A DNA stretch of 64,000 bases from Actinomadura sp. NBRC 104425 (lineage in GTDB: Bacteria; Actinomycetota; Actinomycetes; Streptosporangiales; Streptosporangiaceae). The stretch lies in contig NZ_BSTN01000010.1 in assembly GCF_030269545.1 (NCBI RefSeq), forward strand, positions 62,001-126,000, in the 5' to 3' direction. The translations under genes and the position numbers were made by a program. The first letter of the stretch is position 1, and each line of letters opens with the position of its first letter. The notes beneath the pieces are model-generated. The model worked only from the letters and a program-made list of their open reading frames with translations, did not search any database and was not told where the DNA came from. Below, piece by piece: positions 47,838 to 57,238 of this stretch.

Positions 47838-49181
47838 TCAGCCGCGGCCCGCCAGTTCGGCGGCGGGGGCCTGCTCGGTGCGCGACAGCACGGCGTGCCG
47901 CGTCTCGCGCATCGTCGCGTACACCACCAGCGACACCGCAGCGCAGCCCGAGACGTACCAGTAGAACCCGGACTCGATGCCGCCCTGCTTGAACCACAGC
48001 GCCACGTACTCGGCGGTCCCGCCGAACATGGCGTTGGCCAGCGCGTACGGCAGCGCCACGCCCAGCGCCCGCACGTGGGTGGGGAACAGCTCGGCCTTGA
48101 CCACCGCGTTGATCGAGGTGTAGCCGGTGACGATCACCAGGCCGCCCAGCATCAGCGCCAGCGCGGGCCAGAACCCGCTGACGTTCCGCAGCGCCGTCAT
48201 GATCGGCACGGTGCCCAGCATGGACCCCACGCCGAACGTGATCAGCAGCGGCCGGCGGCCGATCCGGTCCGACAGCGCCCCGGCGGCGGGCTGCAGGAAC
48301 ATGAACACCGTCAGCGCGCAGAAGCTGACCAGCGTGGCGTCGTCCTTGCTCATGCCCGCGGTGTTGGACAGGTACTTGGTGAGGTAGGTGGTGTAGGTGT
48401 AGTACGCCACCGTGCCGCCCATGGTCAGGGCGATGACCAGCGCGAACTCCCGGCGGTGCCGGAACAGGCCGGCCAGCGTGCCGCGCTCGGCGGGCGCGGC
48501 GGCCTCCTCCTCGGCCTCGTAGGCCTCGGTCTCCAGCAGGTTGCGGCGCAGGTAGAACACCACCGCCGCGCCCACCGCGCCGACGATGAACGGTATCCGC
48601 CAGCCCCAGGAGTGCAGCGCGTCGTCCGACATGGTGCGCTGCAGCAGGATCTGCAGGCCGAGCCCGCACAGCTGCCCCGCGGTCATCGACACGTACTGGA
48701 AGCTGGAGAACAAGCCGCGCCGCCCGGGCGTCGACGCCTCGGTCAGGTACGTGGCGCTGGCCGCGTACTCGCCGCCGACCGACAGGCCCTGCAGCAGCCG
48801 CGCCACCAGCAGCACCGCGGCGCCGAAGTAGCCGACGGCGTCATAGGTCGGCGCGATGGCGATCAGCAGCGCGCTGACCGACATCAGCGTGACCGTGGCG
48901 GTCAGCGCGGCCTTGCGGCCGCGCCGGTCGCCGAGGCGCCCCAGCAGCCAGCCGCCCACCGGGCGCATGAAGAACCCGACGGCGAAGATGCCCATCGTGT
49001 TCAGCAGCTGCGCGGTCGGGTTCCCCTTGGGGAAGAACGAGGCCGCGAAGTAGACGGCGAAGCTGGAGTAGACGAACCAGTCGTACCATTCGATCAGGTT
49101 GCCGATCGAACCGCCGACCAGCGCCTGCCACGGGCGCCGGGCGGGCCGGGACGGCGTGCCGCCGGACAACGTCGTCGTCAC
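47838..49181 (-). CDS. MFS metabolite:H+ symporter (MHS family, KgtP/ProP-like)
   Basis: 447 aa from GTG 49181 with GAGGAGG upstream. Twelve helices; family signatures include GNLIEWYDWFVYSSFAVYF, MRPVGGWLLGRLGDRRGRK, LLQGLSVGGEYAASATYLTE and ELFPTHVRALGVALPYAL. MHS proteins import dicarboxylates, ketoglutarate, citrate or osmolytes by proton symport. It ends 82 nt before the two-component genes begin downstream on the same strand, so these form one leftward group with the TAXI gene converging. Confidence 0.92.
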   Translation of the reverse strand: MTTTLSGGTPSRPARRPWQALVGGSIGNLIEWYDWFVYSSFAVYFAASFFPKGNPTAQLLNTMGIFAVGFFMRPVGGWLLGRLGDRRGRKAALTATVTLMSVSALLIAIAPTYDAVGYFGAAVLLVARLLQGLSVGGEYAASATYLTEASTPGRRGLFSSFQYVSMTAGQLCGLGLQILLQRTMSDDALHSWGWRIPFIVGAVGAAVVFYLRRNLLETEAYEAEEEAAAPAERGTLAGLFRHRREFALVIALTMGGTVAYYTYTTYLTKYLSNTAGMSKDDATLVSFCALTVFMFLQPAAGALSDRIGRRPLLITFGVGSMLGTVPIMTALRNVSGFWPALALMLGGLVIVTGYTSINAVVKAELFPTHVRALGVALPYALANAMFGGTAEYVALWFKQGGIESGFYWYVSGCAAVSLVVYATMRETRHAVLSRTEQAPAAELAGRG

Positions 49182-49394
49182 CGGGCACCTCCTCGCATCA
49201 CGGGACGGGAACGGGGTGACCTGCGTCACCGCAGGCCCCCGAAGCGTCACCGATCCGCCGAACCGCGTTCAACAACGAAGCCCCAGATCTAACGTCGCCT
49301 TAACAGAGCGGACATCTGGGGGCGATGTCCGTCGGCGGGCGGGGGTGTCTAATGTGTTCGCGTCTGTCGGGTCTTGGGCCTACCATCACGCCTC

Positions 49395-50558
49395 GTGAGG
49401 AAGCGGACTCTTGTGGCGATGATGGGGTTGGTGTCTCTGGTCGGCGCGGGATGCGGGGGCAGCGGGGGCGAGGACTCCGACAAGAAGGCGGGCGGCGCCG
49501 CCTCGTCCCGACCCTCCTCGAGCGCGGCGCCCGCGGCCGCGCCGGGGGCGGGGACCCCCGAGCCGAAGAGCTGCCCGCGCGGCGGCAAGCTCATCCCGGC
49601 GGTCGAGATCCCCGCCGTGCGCAGCGAGCCGGTGCACATCCCCGAGGCCCGCGTCGGCGGCCAGGTGATCCCGGCGGTGACGATCCCGGGCGTGAACATC
49701 CCCGCGCAGCGCGTCCCCGCGCAGTGCGTGACCGTGCAGGAGGCGCCGGGCGGCTGCCTGGGCGCCGTGACGATCCCGCCGACCATGATCCCCGCCGTGG
49801 AGATCCCGGCGGTGGAGATCCCCGGCGTCAACGCGGGCGGCATCCACCTGGAGCCCGTGCGCCATGAGGCCGTGCGGCACGAGGCCGTCTACAAAAACGG
49901 CGTGTCCGTCCCCGAGGTGTGCCAGGAGAAGCCGGGGCCCGAAGGCGGATACGTCGCCGGCGTCTACCGCAGCTCCCTCTACCGCGGCTCCCTGTACCGG
50001 GGTTCTCTTTACCGGGGTTCCCTGTACCGGCCGCGGGCCTGCAACGACGACGGCGAGTGCATCCCCAGCGTGACGGTGCCCAGCGTCAGCGTCCCCGGCG
50101 TGTCGGTGCCGGGCGTCTCGTTCCCCGGTGCGAGCCTGCGCGGCCGCATGGTCGGACGCACCGAGGTCCTCGAGGACAAGAACCAGGTGGCCTACCGCAT
50201 GGACGCCGACGTGCTGTTCGAGTTCGGCAAGGCCGACATCAGGCCGCAGGCGGCGGCCGAACTGGCCAAGGTGGCCGCCTCGATCAAGAAGGAGGCGCCG
50301 TCGGACGCGGCGGTCCGGGTGGACGGGCACACCGACGCCAAGGGCGACGAGGCCGCCAACCTGGATCTGTCGCGGCGCCGCGCCCAGGCCGTCGCCGACT
50401 GGCTGGCCACCCGCGGCGGCATCGCCCGCTCCCGGCTGAAGATCACCGGTTACGGGGAGACCAAGCCCGTCGCGCCCAACACCAACGCCGACGGCTCCGA
50501 CAACCCGCGCGGCCGCGCCGAGAACCGCCGCGTCGTCATCTCGGTCGGCCGCGACTGA
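49395..50558 (+). CDS. OmpA-domain lipoprotein with low-complexity repeats
   Basis: 387 aa from GTG 49395; the start is probably leaderless, since TACCAT (49381-49386) lies 8 nt upstream and no SD is seen. Lipobox LVGAGC anchors the protein to the membrane. Residues about 60-260 are low-complexity: IPAVEIPAV/IPGVNIP-type units, a run of YRGSL units (four), and VSVPGV units. The C-terminal OmpA/MotB domain (about 270-387) has LFEFGKADIRPQAAAEL, VRVDGHTDAKGDEAANLDLS and GYGETKPVAPN. OmpA domains grip peptidoglycan. The repeat region may be a stalk. Confidence 0.88.
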   Translation: MRKRTLVAMMGLVSLVGAGCGGSGGEDSDKKAGGAASSRPSSSAAPAAAPGAGTPEPKSCPRGGKLIPAVEIPAVRSEPVHIPEARVGGQVIPAVTIPGVNIPAQRVPAQCVTVQEAPGGCLGAVTIPPTMIPAVEIPAVEIPGVNAGGIHLEPVRHEAVRHEAVYKNGVSVPEVCQEKPGPEGGYVAGVYRSSLYRGSLYRGSLYRGSLYRPRACNDDGECIPSVTVPSVSVPGVSVPGVSFPGASLRGRMVGRTEVLEDKNQVAYRMDADVLFEFGKADIRPQAAAELAKVAASIKKEAPSDAAVRVDGHTDAKGDEAANLDLSRRRAQAVADWLATRGGIARSRLKITGYGETKPVAPNTNADGSDNPRGRAENRRVVISVGRD

Positions 50559-51040
50559 GCCCGCGCCGACCGGGTCCGGAGGGAGCGCGCCGGTCGGGGC
50601 CGCCCGGCCCCGACCGGCCCTTCCGCTCAGCCGCGCCGCCCTGGCGGACACCGGCCCGCCGCCCCTGGCCGGAAGGCGCCGTCCGGCCAGGCCGCCGCCG
50701 CGAGCGCGCGGCGCAGCGTACGAGGGCGGCCAGGCGGCGGCCGCCTTCTCGCCGGTGGCGGTGGTGCCCGTGCCTTGGACGGCGTCGACGCCCGAGGTCC
50801 GCGGCGCGCAGCGAGGGCGGCTGCACTCGGTGACAGGGCGGATCGGTTTCGGCGCGGTCCGCCCGGCCCGCGATCGCGTCGGCGCGAGCCTCTCCCGCGG
50901 CGGCCAGCCGAATTCCGGCCCGCCCATTTTTGGTATGTCCTTTTCAAGAGCAGGGGTGGGGGCGCAAAGGGGGCGGCTGGCGAAAACCGCCACGTCCCGC
51001 TGATATCTCTGGCGCCTTTCGCCACACTCGGCCGCGTTCA
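50559..51040. other. Intergenic region without a recognisable gene
   Basis: About 480 bp. The first 300 bp are extremely GC-rich with short inverted repeats; the last 120 bp are less GC-rich. No frame has a start with an SD and actinomycete codon bias, and nothing resembles a known protein. Confidence 0.5.
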
Positions 51041-51069
51041 TTGACGAGATCACTTGCGGCGCTTAGCGT
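51041..51069 (+). promoter_or_regulatory. Promoter of the beta-galactosidase gene
   Basis: TTGACG (51041-51046) and TAGCGT (51064-51069) with 17-bp spacing match the vegetative sigma consensus of actinomycetes. The leader to the ATG at 51163 would be about 85 nt. No operator was found. Confidence 0.6.
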
Positions 51070-51162
51070 CCCAGAACGGGGACTTCACCTCATCCGTCAG
51101 AACGCCGTTTCGGGCGTTGTCAGGGGGCTGCGCCCGGACCGCCAGAGGAGGCACCGCGACCC

Positions 51163-54100
51163 ATGCCCCCACCCCTGGGTATCCGCATCCGCTCCCGGCT
51201 TGTGTTCGTCCTGGCCGCCGTGCTCGCCGCCACCGGGCTGGCGGCCGTCCCGGCCGCCGCGCACAGCGCGCCGTCCGGGCCGCCGTCCGACGTCTACACC
51301 TATCTCGACGACCCCGAGATGACCGGCGAGGGGCAGGAGCCCCCGCACTCGGTGCTGCACCCCTACGACGACCGCGAGGACGCCATCGCCTCCCGCGGCT
51401 CGAAATGGGAGCGCTCCCTCGACGGGGAGTGGCGCCTCGCCATGGCCGAGCGCCCCGCCGAGGTCCCCGAGGGCTTCTACCGCGAGGGGTACGACACCTC
51501 CGGCTGGACCAAGGTGCAGGTGCCGCACACCTGGCAGAGCGACCGGCTCGACCATCCGATCTTCCGCAACATCCCCACCGAGATGGTGCCGGACGACCCG
51601 CCCCGCGCGCCCAAGGACGTCAATCCGACGGGTGCGTATGTGAAGCGCTTCGACATTCCCTCCAGTTGGGACGGGCGCCGCGTCTTCCTGCGGTTCGAGG
51701 GCGTCACCAGCGCGTACCTGCTGTGGGTGAACGGCCGGTACGTCGGCTACGACCAGGGCGGCTACACGCCCGCCGAGTTCGACGTCACCGACTACGTGCG
51801 CAAGGGCGCCAACACCGTCGCCGTCCAGGTGCACCGCTGGAGCTCCGGGTCGTACCTGGAGGACGTCGACCAGTGGCGCTACAGCGGCATCTTCCGGTCG
51901 GTGTGGGTCTACTCCACGCCCAAGACCTACGTGCGCGACGCCTACATCACCACCGACCTGGACGCCTCGTACCGCAACGCCACCCTCAACGCCGTGGTGA
52001 CGCTCGCCAGCAAGCAGGGCGAGCAGGGGAACCACACCGTCAAGGCCACCCTCGTCGATCCCAAGGGCCGCCGCGTGCAGACCTTCTCCGGCACGACGAC
52101 GGTCGCCGGCGGCACTGCGACGGTCAAGCTCAGCGCGAACGTCGCCGACCCCGCCAAGTGGACCGACGAGACACCGAACCTCTACACGCTCGTCCTCGAA
52201 CTGGCCGGGCCGGACGGCCGCGTCACGCATACCACCAGCGAGACGATCGGCTTCCGCGAGATCGAGGTCAAGGACCGGCAGCTGCTGGTCAACGGCAAGC
52301 GGATCCTCATCAAGGGCGTCAACCGCCCCGAGACCGACCCCGACACCGGGCGCCACCAGACCCGCGAGCGGATGGACTCCGACGTCGCGCTGATGAAGCG
52401 GCTCAACATCAACGCGATCCGCACCGCGCACTACCCGTCCGACCCGTACCTGTACGACCTGGCCGACCGGCGCGGCCTCTGGATCGACGACGAGGTCGAC
52501 ATCGAGACCCACAACTGGGAGAACTGCGACCGGGTCGCGCCCAACGACTGCCTGGCCGACCGGCCCGAATGGCAGAAGGCGTTCGCCGACCGCTTCCAGG
52601 CGTTGCTCGCCCGCGACAAGAACCACCCCAGCGTGCTGATGTGGGACACCGGCAATGAGGCCGGGCTCGGCGCCGCGCACACCAAGATGGCCGAGTACGC
52701 GACCGCGACCGACCCGACGCGGCCGCTGTACCACCAGTCCAACTCGCCCGACGGCGACGCGCCGTACGCGCACGTGTGGGGGCCGCGCTACCCGACCCCG
52801 GCGCGGCTGGAGCAGCAGGCGAACTCCACCACCAAGCCGATCATCATGGGGGAGTACGCCCACGCGATGGGCAACAGCCTCGGCAACTTCCGCGAGTTCT
52901 GGGAGGTCGTCCGCAAGTACCCGCAGGTGCAGGGCGGCTTCATCTGGGACTGGGCGGAGGCCAACATGCGGCACCCCCTGACCACCACGCCCGACTCCTC
53001 CGGAAACAAGATCAAGAGCTGGCTCCAGGGGATCCCGGAGGTCGTCGACGGGCATGAGGGGAAAGCGCTTTACTTCTCCGGTCTGGACGACTTCGTCGAG
53101 GTCTACCGGGACCGCCGGCTCGACATCACCGGCAAGGCCGTCACCCTCGACGCGTGGGTCAAGCCGGTGCGGCCGTGGACCGGCGACTTCACGATGATCG
53201 CCAAGGGCGACCACCAGTGGGCGCTGAAGATGAGCGACGAGAACACCCTGGAGTTCTTCGTGCACAGCGGCACGTGGCGCACCGTCCGCGCGCCCGTCCC
53301 CGCCGACTGGTACGACCGCTGGCACCGCGTCACCGGCACCTACGACGGCACCGCCGTCCGCCTCTACGTGGACGGACGCGAGGCCGCGCAGGTCCCGTTC
53401 AGCGGGGAGATCGACTGGTCGTCGGCCGACCTGAACATCGCCCGCAACCCCGAGACCATGCAGGACAACGACCACGGCCGGTTCGCCAAGGGCACCATCG
53501 ACCAGGTCCGCGTCTACCCCCGCGCCCTGACCGCCGGGGAACTGGCCTCCGGCGCCGACCCCAAGCAGGACGCGGCGCTGGCGCTCGACTTCGACCGGTT
53601 CGACACCGACGGCACGTTCCTGTCCAACGGGCAGAGCCTGTCGGGCGTCGACGGCCTGGTCGGCTCCGACCGGTACGTCCAGCCCGAGACCGCCCAGCTG
53701 GCCTGGGTGCACTCGCCGATCCGCGTCACCCGCTCCGGCGAGACCGTCACCGTGGCCAGCGAGCGGGTCTTCGCCGGCACCTCCGACCTGGAGCTGCGCT
53801 GGCGCTACACCGAGGGCGACCGGGTGCTGCGCTCCGGCAGCGCGCCGCTGCGGCTCGACCCGGGCGGCTCTACGCAGGTGGCCGTCCCGCCGCCGCCCGC
53901 CAACCCGTCCGGCGCCGAGCGGTGGCTGACCGTCGAGGCCGTCCTCAAGGACCGCCAGTGGTACGCGCGGTCCGGCCACGTCGTCGGGTTCGGCCAGTTC
54001 CCGGCGGGCGGGACGAAGGTGCCGAACGTCCGCAGGCCCGCCACCGGCACCGTCCGCACCACCGAGAACGACAAGGAGGTCATCGTCACCGGACGCGACT

Positions 54101-54939
54101 TCCGGTACGTCTTCGACAAGTCCGAGGGCACCCTCACCTCGATGCGCTACAAGGGCGTCGAGCTCGTCGAGAAGGGCCCCGAACTGGACGTGTGGCGCCC
54201 CCCGATCAGCAACGAGACCTACACGTGGGGCAACGCCGAGGGCGAGAACTGGCGCCGCGCGGGCCTCGACCGCCTCGTCACGACGCCGACGTCCGTCACC
54301 GCGACGCCCGGCGCCACGGCCACGGTGGAGATCGCCAGCCGCGTCCAGGCGCCCGGCTACAACGCCTGGTTCGACCAGACGACCACCTACACGGTGGACG
54401 GCTCCGGCCAGATCGAGCTGACCCACCACGTCAGCCCGCAGGGCGACGCGCGCACCCTGCCGTACCTGGCCCGCGTCGGCTACACGGTGAAGACGCCCGA
54501 ACGCTTCGAGCGCTTCGCCTGGTACGGACGCGGCCCCGTGGAGAACTACAACGACCGCAAGGACGGCACCCCCATGGGCGTGTGGTCGTCCACGGTGGAC
54601 GAGCAGTACGTCGACTACTACCGGCCCCAGGACCACGGCAACCACGACGACGTGCGCTGGGCCATGCTGTCCGACGGCCGCGCGGGGCTGCTGGTGGGCG
54701 GCGACCTGGAGGTCAGCGTCACCCCGTACGACGACCTGGACCGCGCCCTGTACCCGTTCGCCCTCCAACGCAACCCGGGGTGGAACACCCTGCACGTCGA
54801 CCACGCCGTCACGGGCGTGGGCGACACCCCCAACCCGGTGCGCCCCGAGTACCAGGTGCGCCCTGACCGCGACTACACCTACACCACGATCCTTCGCCCC
54901 CTGACCCAGAAGGAGGCTCGCACCGGAACCCTGAACTGA
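51163..54939 (+). CDS. Secreted GH2 beta-galactosidase with LamG insertion
   Basis: 1258 aa, Sec signal peptide (residues 1-33). Order: sugar-binding domain (about 75-250), Ig-like domain, GH2 TIM barrel with the acid/base Glu in WDTGNEAG and the nucleophile Glu in IIMGEYAHAMGNS, then a LamG/concanavalin-type domain (about 630-790, KALYFSGLDDFVEVY, AVTLDAWVKP, RLYVDGREAAQ). The DUF4981 and small-chain C-terminal domains follow (RYVFDKSEGTLTSMRYKG, FAWYGRGPVENYNDRK, DVRWAMLSDG). LamG within the LacZ framework probably aids binding to polysaccharide. It should release galactose outside the cell; galM and sugar uptake genes lie 5 kb away. Confidence 0.95.
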   Translation: MPPPLGIRIRSRLVFVLAAVLAATGLAAVPAAAHSAPSGPPSDVYTYLDDPEMTGEGQEPPHSVLHPYDDREDAIASRGSKWERSLDGEWRLAMAERPAEVPEGFYREGYDTSGWTKVQVPHTWQSDRLDHPIFRNIPTEMVPDDPPRAPKDVNPTGAYVKRFDIPSSWDGRRVFLRFEGVTSAYLLWVNGRYVGYDQGGYTPAEFDVTDYVRKGANTVAVQVHRWSSGSYLEDVDQWRYSGIFRSVWVYSTPKTYVRDAYITTDLDASYRNATLNAVVTLASKQGEQGNHTVKATLVDPKGRRVQTFSGTTTVAGGTATVKLSANVADPAKWTDETPNLYTLVLELAGPDGRVTHTTSETIGFREIEVKDRQLLVNGKRILIKGVNRPETDPDTGRHQTRERMDSDVALMKRLNINAIRTAHYPSDPYLYDLADRRGLWIDDEVDIETHNWENCDRVAPNDCLADRPEWQKAFADRFQALLARDKNHPSVLMWDTGNEAGLGAAHTKMAEYATATDPTRPLYHQSNSPDGDAPYAHVWGPRYPTPARLEQQANSTTKPIIMGEYAHAMGNSLGNFREFWEVVRKYPQVQGGFIWDWAEANMRHPLTTTPDSSGNKIKSWLQGIPEVVDGHEGKALYFSGLDDFVEVYRDRRLDITGKAVTLDAWVKPVRPWTGDFTMIAKGDHQWALKMSDENTLEFFVHSGTWRTVRAPVPADWYDRWHRVTGTYDGTAVRLYVDGREAAQVPFSGEIDWSSADLNIARNPETMQDNDHGRFAKGTIDQVRVYPRALTAGELASGADPKQDAALALDFDRFDTDGTFLSNGQSLSGVDGLVGSDRYVQPETAQLAWVHSPIRVTRSGETVTVASERVFAGTSDLELRWRYTEGDRVLRSGSAPLRLDPGGSTQVAVPPPPANPSGAERWLTVEAVLKDRQWYARSGHVVGFGQFPAGGTKVPNVRRPATGTVRTTENDKEVIVTGRDFRYVFDKSEGTLTSMRYKGVELVEKGPELDVWRPPISNETYTWGNAEGENWRRAGLDRLVTTPTSVTATPGATATVEIASRVQAPGYNAWFDQTTTYTVDGSGQIELTHHVSPQGDARTLPYLARVGYTVKTPERFERFAWYGRGPVENYNDRKDGTPMGVWSSTVDEQYVDYYRPQDHGNHDDVRWAMLSDGRAGLLVGGDLEVSVTPYDDLDRALYPFALQRNPGWNTLHVDHAVTGVGDTPNPVRPEYQVRPDRDYTYTTILRPLTQKEARTGTLN

Positions 54940-54950
54940 TCCGCGCCGAA

Positions 54951-54987
54951 CGTCCGGCCGGACCCCACCCCGGGGCCCGGCCGGACG
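54951..54987. terminator. Convergent terminator hairpin
   Basis: CGTCCGGCCGG and CCGGCCGGACG pair perfectly (11 bp) around a 15-nt loop, between the GH2 and solute-binding-protein genes. Confidence 0.65.
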
Positions 54988-55024
54988 CATGCGAGACCGA
55001 ACACGGGCACAGCCGGCGGGGCAT

Positions 55025-55915
55025 TCACTCGACGGGCGGGGTGGGGCGGTTCTCGGGAGCCAGGAGGTGGGGCGCGGCGGGGCGGAGATTCTTGGTGACG
55101 ATGCGCGCCCAGCGGCCGTCCCGGATCATCTCGTTCAGCGTCCGGTTGATCAACGCGCGGTCGACCGGATCGCCCTTGCGCATGCCGATGCCGTACTTCT
55201 CGCGGTGGCTGGAGAACGGCTTGTGGAGCAGCCGCACCTTGCCCTTGTAGCGGGAGTCGGCGGCGAACCCGGCCAGGATCGACTCGTCGGTGGACACCGC
55301 GTCGACGGTGCCGTCCAGCAGCAGCGGGAGGCAGTCGCCGAAGCCGTCGACGAGCCGCAGGTGCCGCCTGGCCCAGGCGCTGCCGGTGTCCCGGGGATCG
55401 CCGAACCGGATGGCCAGCCGCAGCGGCGAGCTGGAGCCCTTCGCCCCGCAGGTGATCTTGTCTTTGAGGTCGTCCACCTCCGTGATGCTCTTGTCGCCGG
55501 AGCGGACCAGGGTGTCCTGCGCCGAGATCAGGTAGGGCCCGGCGAAGTCGATCACCTTCAGCCGGGCCTCGCTTATGGAGTAGCTGGCGATCACCAGATC
55601 GACGGCGCGGTTCTGCAGCAGCCGCTCGCGGTTGCCGGAGACGACGGGCTGGAAGACCGGCTCGACGCGCAGTGCCTTGGCGATCTCGATCGCGATGTCG
55701 ACGTCGAGCCCGGTGCACTTGCTGCCCGCCGCGTTGCACAGCCCGATGCCCGGCTGGTCGGCCTTGATGCCGACGCGCAGGGCCCGGTCCATCGCGTACA
55801 GCCGCTCGAGGGACGGCCCCGGCGCGGGCTCGGAGGCGCCGTGGCAGCACGCGGCAGCGGCCAGGGACGGCAGCGCGGCGACGGCTGCCAGGCGGACGGC
55901 AGGGCGGTATGGCAT
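55025..55915 (-). CDS. Orphan family 3 solute-binding lipoprotein
   Basis: 296 aa from ATG 55915, preceded by CGAGGACC. Signal peptide with lipobox AAAC-C near residue 22. The SBP_bac_3 fold shows LRVGIKADQPGIGL, GLDVDIAIEIAKAL, VDLVIASYSISEARLKVIDFAGPY in pieces, and VDAVSTDESILAGF. Such proteins bind amino acids such as glutamate. No ABC permease or ATPase is adjacent; instead it is 12 nt downstream of a coiled-coil membrane protein on the same strand, suggesting a sensory rather than transport role. Confidence 0.88.
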   Translation of the reverse strand: MPYRPAVRLAAVAALPSLAAAACCHGASEPAPGPSLERLYAMDRALRVGIKADQPGIGLCNAAGSKCTGLDVDIAIEIAKALRVEPVFQPVVSGNRERLLQNRAVDLVIASYSISEARLKVIDFAGPYLISAQDTLVRSGDKSITEVDDLKDKITCGAKGSSSPLRLAIRFGDPRDTGSAWARRHLRLVDGFGDCLPLLLDGTVDAVSTDESILAGFAADSRYKGKVRLLHKPFSSHREKYGIGMRKGDPVDRALINRTLNEMIRDGRWARIVTKNLRPAAPHLLAPENRPTPPVE

Positions 55916-55927
55916 CGGGGTCCTCGT

Positions 55928-57238
55928 TCAGCCGGGTGCCGTCGCCCGCGACCCCGACGGGTCCAGGCGAACCGTGCACGACGGGGGATTGACGGCCAGG
56001 CGGGTGACGACCAGGCGCACCCCCCGGCTGCCGAGCCGGCCGAGGTGCACCACCTGGGTGATGTCCTTCTGCCCGGGATGGGAGGTGAACGAGGGCAGCC
56101 GCCGCCCGTCGGCCTCGGCGTGCGCGGTGATCTGCATCTCGAACGTGCAGCCCGAGAACGGGTCGGTGGGGGTCACGGCGAGCCGGATGCGCAGCGTCCA
56201 GTCCGAGCCCGCGGGCAGGCCCCCGCTGAGGGTGAACACCGGCTGCTGGGACGCGGTGACCTCCTGGGCGGGCACGGTGAACTCCACCGTGCGGGTCGGC
56301 CGACCGGCGAGCAGCAGCCGGTCGACCGCGATGCCCGCGCACGCCGCGAGAGCGGCCAGGGGCAGGGCCAGGGCCGCCGCCCTTTTCCGCAGCCGGTCGG
56401 CGCGGTGGTGCGCCTCGTCCCGCTGGTGCTGCGCCCGCTCCCGTTCCCGCGCCTCCTCCTGCGCCCTGGTCGCGGCCTCTTCGGCTTTGGCGGTTGCCTC
56501 CTCGGCTTTGGCGGTGGCGGCGTCGGCGCGGGCTTCGGCGGCGTCGGCCCTGGCCGTGGCCTCGTCCAGCAGCTTCTCGGCCTGCCGCGCCCGGGCCAGC
56601 GCCTGGTCGCGTTCGGCCAGCAGGCCGGAGATGCCGGCGGACGCGGGCTCCTCGGCCCGCACGCCCGCGCCGACGTGGACTCCGATGTCGCGCAGCTGCT
56701 CCAGCGCGGTGTCCAGATAGCCCCAGACGTGCAGCTTCCCCTCGCCGATGTCGGGCTCCTGCCCCTGGGCGGCCTGCCGCCACCATTCCAGCCACGCCCC
56801 GCGGGTCCCGTACTCGCCGTCGGCGAAGCCGTCCGGATCGTTCTCCGCCAGGAACTCCAGGAGCACGGCGACGCACACCTCGACGCGGCGCCGCGGCGGC
56901 ACCTTACCCGCCGGGAACTTCCCGGAGACCAGCTCGCCGATCCGCTGCCCGCCCGCCTTGGCCCGGTGGCCGTCGGCGCGGGCCAGACCGCTGTGCTCGA
57001 CGTCGTTCTTGCGGGCGACCAGGGCGGTCAGGCGCTCCCGGTCGGCATCTCCCGGGTTCTCCCGAAGCCGCGCCTCGGCCTGCCGGCCCTGCACCAGCCA
57101 GTCGCACAGCCGCCGCTCCAGTTCCGCATGCGACACGCCGTGGGAGTCCACCGCCAGGTCGAGGGCGCGCAGCATCGCGATGAAACGCACCGTCGACGGT
57201 TTGATCTCCCGTTTCGGCCTGGGCACGGCCGCCAGCAC
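55928..57238 (-). CDS. Membrane protein with helical N-domain, coiled coil and outer beta domain
   Basis: 436 aa from GTG 57238, with GGAGGGG 7 nt upstream. The N-terminal cytoplasmic part (about 1-190) is helical and charged and may resemble an effector-associated or HTH-like domain (STVRFIAMLRALDLAVDSHG). A coiled coil of A-A-E-A-R-A-D heptads spans about 200-270 (ARADAAEARADAATAKAEEA). One membrane helix (about 280-305) is followed by a beta-rich extracytoplasmic domain with two cysteines (DPFSGCTF, NPPSCTV). No family recognised. It heads an operon with an orphan solute-binding lipoprotein and is divergent from a cyclase-like gene. Confidence 0.78.
   Translation of the reverse strand: MLAAVPRPKREIKPSTVRFIAMLRALDLAVDSHGVSHAELERRLCDWLVQGRQAEARLRENPGDADRERLTALVARKNDVEHSGLARADGHRAKAGGQRIGELVSGKFPAGKVPPRRRVEVCVAVLLEFLAENDPDGFADGEYGTRGAWLEWWRQAAQGQEPDIGEGKLHVWGYLDTALEQLRDIGVHVGAGVRAEEPASAGISGLLAERDQALARARQAEKLLDEATARADAAEARADAATAKAEEATAKAEEAATRAQEEARERERAQHQRDEAHHRADRLRKRAAALALPLAALAACAGIAVDRLLLAGRPTRTVEFTVPAQEVTASQQPVFTLSGGLPAGSDWTLRIRLAVTPTDPFSGCTFEMQITAHAEADGRRLPSFTSHPGQKDITQVVHLGRLGSRGVRLVVTRLAVNPPSCTVRLDPSGSRATAPG

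Noticed and set aside
51097..54990. A 1297-codon frame antisense to the GH2 gene
   Set aside because: The plus strand encodes a full GH2 enzyme with both catalytic glutamates; the antisense frame is a high-GC shadow without domains.
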